Below are positions 1 to 4,142 of a stretch of 12,886 bases of DNA, in pieces (within the stretch, counting starts at the first letter, position 1; every line of letters starts with the position of its first letter). This stretch comes from Candidatus Kaiserbacteria bacterium (GTDB taxonomy: Bacteria; Patescibacteriota; Minisyncoccia; Phycocordibacterales; Phycocordibacteraceae). The position numbers were made by a program, and so were the translations under genes. The notes under the pieces were generated by a model, which did not search any database, was not told the origin of the DNA, and was given only the letters and a program-made list of their open reading frames with translations. The DNA lies in NCBI GenBank assembly GCA_023267775.1, contig JAHFMQ010000020.1, positions 1-12,886 of the forward strand, read 5' to 3'.

Positions 1-114
1 AAAGACAACTGTGTCACCCTTCTTCAAATCCCCGGGGAGCTTCTCTATAGCAACAGTGTCGCCTTTGGAGACGACATACTGCTTCCCGCCGGTCTTGATT
101 ACGGCCACTTCCAT
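1..114 (-). CDS. rplU: 50S ribosomal protein L21, N-terminal part (runs off the left edge)
   Basis: Reading the minus strand from an ATG at 114 gives 38 residues beginning MEVAVIKTGGKQYVV and continuing with a VSKGD-type turn and KKGDTVVF. This is the characteristic start of ribosomal protein L21, a small 23S rRNA-binding protein of the large subunit. The remaining roughly two thirds lie outside the window. No Shine-Dalgarno sequence is visible before the ATG. A plausible promoter (TTGTCT, 17 nt, TAGATT) ends only 9 nt upstream, so the transcript may be almost leaderless. In many bacteria rplU heads an rplU-rpmA pair; whether that holds here cannot be seen. Confidence 0.93.
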   Translation of the reverse strand, partial: MEVAVIKTGGKQYVVSKGDTVAIEKLPGDLKKGDTVVF

Positions 115-123
115 AGTCTTTGA

Positions 124-152
124 AATCTAACATTCTTCTATATAAAAGACAA
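124..152 (-). promoter_or_regulatory. Probable sigma-70 promoter for rplU
   Basis: On the minus strand a TTGTCT -35 hexamer (152-147) and a TAGATT -10 hexamer (129-124) are separated by 17 nt. The -10 ends 9 nt before the rplU ATG, so the expected start of transcription is only a few bases ahead of the start codon. Neither hexamer is perfect, so this is a moderate call. Confidence 0.45.
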
Positions 153-166
153 GTTCCAGTTTATGT

Positions 167-196
167 AAAAAAAGCCCACTGCAACTGCAGTGGGCT
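167..196 (-). terminator. Intrinsic terminator between the small upstream unit and rplU
   Basis: The plus-strand arms AGCCCACTGC (173-182) and GCAGTGGGCT (187-196) form a perfect 10-bp stem with a 4-nt loop. In the minus-strand direction the stem is followed by seven U residues (173-167). This is a textbook Rho-independent terminator for minus-strand transcription. It lies between the promoter at 275-302 and rplU, so it either ends a short independent transcript or acts as an attenuator in the rplU leader. Confidence 0.88.
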
Positions 197-201
197 CCCC
201 C

Positions 202-246
202 TCACGGATCGCCGTAATGGGGCTTGTGGAGCCTTGGATCCGTCAC
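202..246 (-). CDS. Candidate 14-residue small ORF or leader peptide upstream of rplU
   Basis: A perfect SD, GGAGGTG (257-251), lies 6 nt before a GTG codon (246-244). The GTG opens a 14-codon frame that would read MTDPRLHKPHYGDP and end in TGA at 202. A consensus promoter is upstream and a terminator begins about 6 nt downstream. Within the transcript, ACGGATC (243-237) can pair with GATCCGT (210-204), with an inner GGCT/AGCC stem, so nearly the whole frame is also a hairpin. It could therefore be a translated micro-peptide, a leader peptide controlling the terminator before rplU, or a structured small RNA whose SD-like stretch has another role. The peptide is rich in His and Pro and matches nothing I recognise. 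The promoter, SD and terminator are seen directly; translation is inferred. Confidence 0.4.
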   Translation of the reverse strand: MTDPRLHKPHYGDP

Positions 247-274
247 GGTGCACCTCCAAATAATGTCTGCCGCC

Positions 275-302
275 AGTATACATTCCCGCGCAATCCTGTC
301 AA
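275..302 (-). promoter_or_regulatory. Near-consensus sigma-70 promoter downstream of rmuC
   Basis: On the minus strand a perfect TTGACA -35 (302-297) is followed after 16 nt by TATACT (280-275). The -35 begins 10 nt after the rmuC stop codon. The expected start near 268 would give a transcript of about 100 nt ending at the terminator at 167-196. It is the best-matching promoter I see in the window. Confidence 0.75.
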
Positions 303-312
303 GTCCCCCTTC

Positions 313-1365
313 TTATTCTTCTAACGCTGTTGGTTTCTCAAGAAGTTCGGGTTCAATGCCGATTTTGGTTTCAGCGATGCGGTAGACATCTTTATCTATC
401 TTCCCAAGCTCTTTATAGCCGCTGTTGTAGTGGCTTACCGTCGTCCCAAGCGACACACCAAGCTTCCTGTAGAACCCCTCGTAAGCGGCCACATGCTTCC
501 CTAATTCCCCTACTCGCTGTTGTATTTCGACTGCCTTTTCTTCAATCTTGAGCGCCTTTAATCCCTGCATGACGGTCTGGAGATATGCGAGGAATGATGT
601 CGGTGAAACGATGATGACTTTATATTTTCCTGCAGCTCTTTGAATGAGATTTTCGTCTTCTCCACCGCCAACTTGATTCGTCAAAAGGTCGTAATAAATA
701 CCCTCCGAAGGGATGAACATGAACGCAAAATCCATCGTGTTTTCTTCCGGACGGATGTACTTCGCGGTCTCCTGAATACGGAGTTTGAGATCATTTACAA
801 ACGCCTTTTCAAAGGCTGGTTTTTCCGATTCATTCGCCTGTGCCAGGCGGTTGTAGTTTTCAAGCGAAAACTTGGAGTCTATGGGGACGATCTTATCGCT
901 CACAAATACCGCTGCGTCGACGATCTCGCCATTCTTAAATGGATACTGCATTTTGTACATGCCGGGCGGAAGCACGTTCTTCAAGACGGTTTCCAAATAG
1001 TACTCACCGAGAATACCGCGTTGTTTAGGATTTTTTAAAATGTCCTGAAGATTTTGCAATTGCTCTGCAAACCCTTGGGTCTGTCGACCAATTTCTTTTA
1101 CCGATGTAACTTCTTGAGTTATCTCTTTGATGAGACGCGTGCTTTCTGAAAACTGGCGGTGTGCGTTTTCCTGCATCGCCCGAGACGATTCCGAGACACG
1201 CGCATCGAGCGTGCGCGCGAGCTCCTGCATCTGTTGTTGAAGGAGTACCATGCCGTTTCCCTCTTCGGGCTTTTCAGTATTTCCCCGGAGTAAATTAAAA
1301 ACCACAACGAAACCGCTAATGAGCACGATAAGAATAACGATCGCGAGTATCGTAAGCGCGTCCAT
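313..1365 (-). CDS. rmuC: RmuC family DNA recombination protein
   Basis: The product is about 350 residues. It begins with a membrane anchor (MDALTILAIVILIVLISG, residues 1-18, continuing to about 25). A polar, Gln/Glu-rich coiled coil follows to about residue 110, then the RmuC domain. Family hallmarks are visible: PKQRGILGEYYLETVL (about 113-128), the core VDAAVFVSDKIVPIDSKFS (about 149-167), and FIPSEGIYYDL. RmuC proteins are linked to limiting recombination at inverted repeats and have a predicted nuclease-like fold; their exact biochemistry is not settled. The frame is open up to an ATG at 1413, but I chose the ATG at 1365. It puts the hydrophobic anchor at the N-terminus, and a TATACT -10 box (1377-1372) lies between the two ATGs, ending 6 nt before the chosen start. 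The gene is transcribed divergently from yqeY. Confidence 0.9.
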   Translation of the reverse strand: MDALTILAIVILIVLISGFVVVFNLLRGNTEKPEEGNGMVLLQQQMQELARTLDARVSESSRAMQENAHRQFSESTRLIKEITQEVTSVKEIGRQTQGFAEQLQNLQDILKNPKQRGILGEYYLETVLKNVLPPGMYKMQYPFKNGEIVDAAVFVSDKIVPIDSKFSLENYNRLAQANESEKPAFEKAFVNDLKLRIQETAKYIRPEENTMDFAFMFIPSEGIYYDLLTNQVGGGEDENLIQRAAGKYKVIIVSPTSFLAYLQTVMQGLKALKIEEKAVEIQQRVGELGKHVAAYEGFYRKLGVSLGTTVSHYNSGYKELGKIDKDVYRIAETKIGIEPELLEKPTALEE

Positions 1366-1371
1366 GCCTGT

Positions 1372-1400
1372 AGTATACCCCGTGAGATACCTGCGGAAAA
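1372..1400 (-). promoter_or_regulatory. Promoter of rmuC (leaderless arrangement)
   Basis: A TATACT -10 (1377-1372, minus) ends 6 nt before the rmuC ATG at 1365, so transcription should begin at or next to the start codon. The -35 position (about 1400-1395, TTTTCC) is a poor match. The -10 lies inside the left arm of the 18-bp inverted repeat shared with the yqeY promoter. Confidence 0.5.
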
Positions 1401-1417
1401 TGTACGCGGACACGATT

Positions 1418-1446
1418 ATGACTTTGTATATCTCACGGGGTATACT
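1418..1446 (+). promoter_or_regulatory. Promoter of yqeY (leaderless arrangement)
   Basis: ATGACT (1418-1423, sharing TGAC with consensus TTGACA) and TATACT (1441-1446) are spaced by 17 nt. The yqeY ATG is at 1454, only 7 nt past the -10, so the mRNA should start at or within a base or two of the A of the start codon. No SD can fit. Confidence 0.6.
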
Positions 1447-1453
1447 CTCTCAT

Positions 1454-1951
1454 ATGTCCATCCACGAAACCCTTGAAAAAGCGATCCCTGATGCTCTACG
1501 TGATAAGAATGAGGTTCGCCTACGTACCCTACGCTCGCTTGTAGCCGCCATGACGAATGAGGCTATTGCTAAACACGCTAATCCTAGCGGTCTGTTAACG
1601 GTTACTGAAAGAATAGCTGTAACACATGATCGCCTCCTTACGGATGATCAGGCCTTGGTCGTCATTCGACGCGCGGCAAACCAACGAAAGGACTCTATCG
1701 AACAATTTGAGAAAGCTGGGCGTTCGGATCTTTCTAAAGGGGAGAAGGAGGAATTGGCTATCATTCAAGCATTCCTCCCCGCTACGATGAAACGTGAGGA
1801 GATCGAGACTGCGGCACACGCAAAAATCAAAGAACTTAAGCTCACACTGAAGGCCGATCGAGGTGTTCTCATGGGAGCTCTTATGAAAAGTTTTAAAGGA
1901 AAAGCTGACGGTGCCGATGTAAAAGCGGTCGTGGACAGCTTGCTTTCTTAG
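1454..1951 (+). CDS. yqeY: GatB/YqeY domain protein
   Basis: The product is 165 residues, starting MSIHETLEKAIPDALRDKNE. It shows the usual YqeY order: an N-terminal helix with RLRTLRSLVAAMTNEAI, a central VIRRAANQRKDSIEQFEKAGR segment and ELAIIQAFLPATMKREEI. The C-terminal KADRGVLMGALMKSFKGKADGADVKAVVDSLL corresponds to the small domain shared with the tail of the GatB amidotransferase subunit. YqeY proteins are usually about 150 residues and are thought to bind tRNA or assist tRNA-dependent amidation; the function is not firmly established. The frame is open further upstream, but the ATG at 1454 sits just after a good promoter and matches the family start. Relative to typical members there is a slightly longer stretch around residues 36-60. 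Confidence 0.88.
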   Translation: MSIHETLEKAIPDALRDKNEVRLRTLRSLVAAMTNEAIAKHANPSGLLTVTERIAVTHDRLLTDDQALVVIRRAANQRKDSIEQFEKAGRSDLSKGEKEELAIIQAFLPATMKREEIETAAHAKIKELKLTLKADRGVLMGALMKSFKGKADGADVKAVVDSLLS

Positions 1952-1968
1952 CACACTAGTGTTATAGT
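1940..1968 (+). promoter_or_regulatory. Promoter for the 93-residue protein
   Basis: TTGCTT (1940-1945) and TATAGT (1963-1968) are spaced by exactly 17 nt. The -35 lies inside the last codons of yqeY. Expected initiation is near 1975, which leaves a leader of about 34 nt containing a strong SD. Confidence 0.6.
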
Positions 1969-2008
1969 TAATCCCAGATCATCCTTAATAAAGAAAAGGA
2001 GGTGCCCT

Positions 2009-2290
2009 TTGCACAGACGATTCGGACTTGAAAAGTTCACTAACGAAGATGCGGTCGAAGCGGTTAAATTCGCCAGAAGTCGATACGATTTTTCGATAGA
2101 TTTCAAGACGTTACGAAATAAGGTAAATCTTGCGCTTCAGATGAGAGAAAGAAACCGCAGCCTTTCTTTTCTGAAAATTGTTGACCAGGTCCTGCAAGAT
2201 ATTCCTTTCAATGAACGCCCGGCCTATAGGAGCGCTATCGGAAAGTTATGGAATGAACGTCGGAACGCGGCTCACCAAGCTGCAGTTTAA
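2009..2290 (+). CDS. Small helical protein of unknown function, TTG start
   Basis: This encodes 93 residues beginning HRRFGLEKF after the initiator. I do not recognise a family. The sequence is charged, without a signal peptide or membrane segment, and looks mostly helical. It has an EDAVEAVKFAR helix, a SIDFKTLRNKVNLALQM helix, FLKIVDQVLQDI, and a basic C-terminus (AIGKLWNERRNAAHQAAV). The start is decided by a perfect SD, AAGGAGGTG (1996-2004), with 6 nt between GGAGG and TTG at 2009; there is no nearby in-frame ATG. The gene has its own promoter and terminator, so it is a single-gene unit. Size, charge and helicity would fit a small nucleic-acid-binding or adaptor protein, but that is only a guess. 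Confidence 0.75.
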   Translation: MHRRFGLEKFTNEDAVEAVKFARSRYDFSIDFKTLRNKVNLALQMRERNRSLSFLKIVDQVLQDIPFNERPAYRSAIGKLWNERRNAAHQAAV

Positions 2291-2313
2291 TCAAACAAGA
2301 AGATATTTACGAG

Positions 2314-2346
2314 CGAGTGGGTTATATAACCCACTCGTTTTATTTT
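2314..2346 (+). terminator. Intrinsic terminator of the 93-residue gene
   Basis: Positions 2314-2337 form a perfect 24-nt palindrome (CGAGTGGGTTAT and its complement). The run TTTTATTTT follows on the plus strand (2338-2346). It lies 24 nt after the stop codon at 2290. Because the stem is a complete palindrome, the actual loop would open from the central TATA. Confidence 0.88.
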
Positions 2347-2495
2347 TCTTACTAGCGGACGGCGAGAATGCCCCGCCCCTTTGGAGCGGGGATGAATCGC
2401 CGCCCCGCAATTCCCGCGCCGCAGCTTTGTGCGGCATACGCGGGTTGCGGCCGTGCGCTCGGTGGAGCGCACTTTGTCTAGCAAAACACCACGGT
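2347..2495. other. GC-rich intergenic cluster of hairpins, no gene seen
   Basis: Between two terminators there is no credible ORF but at least three strong hairpins. They are 2361-2401, 2413-2444 (CCCGCG/CGCGGG outside CCGCA/TGCGG, loop GCTTTG) and 2453-2472 (GTGCGCTC/GAGCGCAC, loop GGTG). GCGGGG at 2386-2391 can pair either with CCCCGC at 2371-2376 or with CCCCGC at 2403-2408, so two folds exclude each other. It does not show the conserved cores of RNase P RNA, tmRNA or SRP RNA. It could be an accumulation of REP-like repeats or an unrecognised structured RNA. The base composition is clearly richer in G+C than the flanking genes. Confidence 0.55.
2361..2401 (+). repeat. Hairpin resembling an IS200/IS605-type (TnpB) right end, possible remnant
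   Basis: An outer stem GGCGA (2361-2365) / TCGCC (2397-2401) encloses CCCCGC (2371-2376) / GCGGGG (2386-2391) with a CCTTTGG tip. The layout is GAATG, GC-rich hairpin, then GGATGAATCGCC. From memory this resembles sequences that follow tnpB genes in IS200/IS605-type elements. No tnpB coding sequence is present upstream, so at most this is a leftover end or a REP-like element. It may equally be a coincidental GC-rich hairpin. Confidence 0.3.
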
Positions 2496-2553
2496 AGCCG
2501 CCTGCCCAATGCCCCGTCAGCTCTGCTGCGGGGATGGGACAGGCGGCTTGTTT
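2496..2553 (+). terminator. Long terminator-like hairpin upstream of the tRNA
   Basis: AGCCGCCTG (2496-2504) pairs with CAGGCGGCT (2540-2548). Inside, CCCA/TGGG, CCCCG/CGGGG and CAGC/GCTG continue the stem to a TCT loop, giving roughly 22 paired positions in all. The plus strand continues TGTTTTACTTT. This is a strong candidate intrinsic terminator for anything transcribed rightward through the hairpin cluster. It would insulate the tRNA promoter. Confidence 0.6.
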
Positions 2554-2579
2554 TACTTTCCTCCAATCTCTTTTCTTGT

Positions 2580-2585
2580 TATAAA
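2580..2585 (+). promoter_or_regulatory. Possible -10 box of the tRNA-Glu gene
   Basis: TATAAA at 2580-2585 lies 9 nt before the mature 5' end of the tRNA. The matching -35 position (around 2557-2562, TTTCCT) is weak. Nothing better is visible between the upstream terminator and the tRNA. Confidence 0.4.
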
Positions 2586-2594
2586 TCACCATAC

Positions 2595-2666
2595 GGCCTC
2601 ATCGTCTAACGGTTAGGACACAAGCTTCTCAAGCTTGGAATCGGGGTTCGATTCCCCGTGAGGTCA
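2595..2666 (+). tRNA. tRNA-Glu (anticodon CUC)
   Basis: A full cloverleaf can be drawn. The acceptor stem is GGCCTCA (2595-2601) with TGAGGTC (2659-2665), including one G-U pair. The D arm is GTCT...GGAC with a GGTTA loop. The anticodon stem CAAGC/GCTTG carries the loop TTCTCAA, so the anticodon is CTC and it reads GAG. The variable region has 4 nt and the T arm is CGGGG-TTCGATT-CCCCG. The D-arm context (TCGTCTA...GGAC) is typical of glutamate tRNAs. The discriminator is A2666 and CCA is not encoded, so a CCA-adding enzyme is needed. The last 15 nt (2652-2666) recur at 2856-2870, which suggests the tRNA end has served as an insertion site. Confidence 0.93.
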
Positions 2667-2870
2667 TGCGATCGGAAACCGTCCGCAAGGGCGGTTTTCC
2701 GTTTACGCATGACCACAAGCAAGACATGTGATGTCTTGCGTCGGGAATCGAAAGCCACAGTGGTGTTTTGTGAGCACACAAAACCACGAGGTGGGGCTGC
2801 GACCGAGCCGAGCGACAGCGAGGCAAGAGTTGTAGCAGAATGGCGTAATCGCCGGTTCCCCGTGAGGTCA
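2652..2870 (+). mobile_element. Possible 204-bp mini-insertion flanked by direct repeats of the tRNA-Glu 3' end
   Basis: The 15-mer TTCCCCGTGAGGTCA occurs at 2652-2666, where it ends the tRNA, and again at 2856-2870. This is the attL/attR pattern expected when an element enters a tRNA 3' end and restores it. The second copy carries the murF stop codon (complement of TCA, 2868-2870). The DNA between has no gene and no integrase but several hairpins. One, 2663-2713, has an outer GTCATGCG/CGCATGAC stem and a GCAA tip. Others are 2719-2739 (GCAAGACAT, GTG, ATGTCTTGC) and 2757-2787 (GTTTTGTG/CACAAAAC, bulged), plus a short GGCG/CGCC stem at 2842-2853. GGGAATCGAA at 2743-2752 is the exact complement of the tRNA T arm (2647-2656). 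The repeat is seen; insertion is an inference, and a tRNA-derived repeat is the alternative. Confidence 0.45.
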
Positions 2871-4142
2871 CATTTTCCGCTTCCAAGCCTTTTCTTGCCG
2901 TACGAGCCGTACAGCATCTGCCGGATGAGCAAGTAGCGCTTCTACTATCCGTTCAGTGCGAATTGATTGAGATCCTTTTACTAAAATTACATCCCCTTCT
3001 CGCACGAGCCCGGGGAGCGCTTCTGCAGCTGCCTGAGAACTCTCGAATTGCATAACTTCAGCATCACCATGTGCGACAGCAAAAGTGCGCGCACGAATTC
3101 CTACCGCAATAACAATATCAGCAGACGTACGCGCAAGCGTACCGATGCGCTCGTGTTCCATCACTGAATAACGGCCAAGTTCAAGCATGTCGCCGAGTAC
3201 AGCGATACGGCGCTTTGCATGTGGGAACGATTTAAGTGTGGCAAGGGCTTCTTCTGCCGCTGCTGGCGAAGAGTTGTAAGAGTCGTCGATGATGACAGAA
3301 CCATTTTCCCCTTCAAGGAGACGACCGCGCCCGGGTGGTGGTTCGTACTCCTCCAGAGCCTTCAAAGCATCGGGTAGCGATATTTGATACGCAGAGGCTA
3401 CCGCTAGCGCAGCGGCAGTAGGCAGGAGCTGCACTGAACCAACCGAGCCTTTCACCACGAGCTCCCCTTGGTTGTTATCCATATGCACATTTGCCTGCAT
3501 GCCGGACACTTTCTCACTGCTTTCATAGAAACCACAATCCGTGACACGTACGGTCGCAGAGTTTGTGGTGCCATAGGAAATGATGCGTGCTGGCGTACGA
3601 ACGGCCATATCGAGCGCATACTGATCATCAGCACAGACTATGAGTGGTTGATGTGTAGAAAGCGCGTGGGCAGGTGAAAATTCTTCTTCGCGTACCGCCT
3701 CCGGTGTCGTATACGCCTCTATATGCACTGAAATTTCCGGTAAACGCGTTACTACAACCGCCTCTGGGGTAACCATGCGTAAAATTCGAGCCAGGTCACC
3801 TGGTCGATCCGCACCCACTTCAAGCACCAGCATGTTGGGATAATGGTTTGGCAAAATCAGAAGTGCAAAAGCACTTTTTATAATCGCAACCCATTCAAAC
3901 GGATCACACCACGGATTGGTAACACCGAGAATGGTAAACGGCACACCGAACTCACTATTAAAACTTTTATCGCTTTTACGAACTAAAAAACGCGAAGAGA
4001 GTATGGCAGCAACAGCGTCCTTTGTGGATGTCTTCCCTACCGATCCTGTCACCATGACGATATGGGGGTGATAGCGGCGCACGACAGAGCGGGCGGCAAG
4101 CGCAAGCATAAAAGCGACAATAGATTTTAAGAAATTTTTCAT
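2868..4142 (-). CDS. murF: UDP-N-acetylmuramoyl-tripeptide--D-alanyl-D-alanine ligase (MurF-like Mur ligase)
   Basis: The product is 424 residues and belongs to the Mur ligase family, which adds amino acids to the cytoplasmic peptidoglycan precursor; MurF adds D-Ala-D-Ala. The ATP loop TGSVGKTSTKD is at residues 32-42. MurF-type signatures follow: FNSEFGVP (61-68), LEVGADRPGDL (107-117), IDDSYNSSPAA (285-295) and LGDMLELG (316-323). The substrate-binding N-terminal domain found in longer MurF proteins is missing. A short hydrophobic helix (about residues 5-20) leads straight into the ATPase domain. It is the last gene of the mraZ-rsmH-ftsL-ftsI cluster, and its ATG overlaps the ftsI stop as ATGA. 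Its own stop codon lies inside the repeated tRNA end. MurF fits best, although another Mur-type ligase cannot be fully excluded. Confidence 0.87.
   Translation of the reverse strand: MKNFLKSIVAFMLALAARSVVRRYHPHIVMVTGSVGKTSTKDAVAAILSSRFLVRKSDKSFNSEFGVPFTILGVTNPWCDPFEWVAIIKSAFALLILPNHYPNMLVLEVGADRPGDLARILRMVTPEAVVVTRLPEISVHIEAYTTPEAVREEEFSPAHALSTHQPLIVCADDQYALDMAVRTPARIISYGTTNSATVRVTDCGFYESSEKVSGMQANVHMDNNQGELVVKGSVGSVQLLPTAAALAVASAYQISLPDALKALEEYEPPPGRGRLLEGENGSVIIDDSYNSSPAAAEEALATLKSFPHAKRRIAVLGDMLELGRYSVMEHERIGTLARTSADIVIAVGIRARTFAVAHGDAEVMQFESSQAAAEALPGLVREGDVILVKGSQSIRTERIVEALLAHPADAVRLVRQEKAWKRKM

Larger units (their letters stand above)
1372..1446. repeat. 18-bp perfect inverted repeat enclosing the rmuC/yqeY divergent promoters
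   Basis: The left arm AGTATACCCCGTGAGATA (1372-1389) is the exact reverse complement of the right arm TATCTCACGGGGTATACT (1429-1446). The arms are 39 nt apart. Each arm ends in TATACT, which is the -10 box of the gene it faces. The symmetry suggests a shared operator or a duplicated promoter module. A cruciform is possible but less likely across a 39-nt loop. Confidence 0.85.

Noticed and set aside
167..274. The short transcript as SRP (4.5S) RNA or another standard small RNA
   Set aside because: The conserved SRP RNA tip sequence and other known cores are not present. The size is similar but the sequence is not.
1366..1413. Upstream ATG at 1413 as the start of rmuC (16 extra residues)
   Set aside because: The extension covers the rmuC -10 box and inverted-repeat arm, and it would bury the N-terminal membrane anchor behind an unusual peptide.
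2178..2609. Open frames of 91-143 codons across the GC-rich hairpin cluster
   Set aside because: They overlap the 93-residue gene or its terminator, consist mostly of translated hairpins and have no SD. G+C richness lowers stop-codon frequency here.
2700..2870. A second tRNA ending at 2870
   Set aside because: Only the acceptor and T-stem 3' bases match. There is no T loop, anticodon arm or D arm in the right places, so it is just a copied tRNA end.
2606..2936. Long open frames on both strands across the tRNA and the 204-bp segment (about 85-108 codons)
   Set aside because: They run antisense or through the tRNA-Glu gene, the repeats and the end of murF, have no start signals, and their amino acid content reflects the hairpins. 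They are treated as non-coding.
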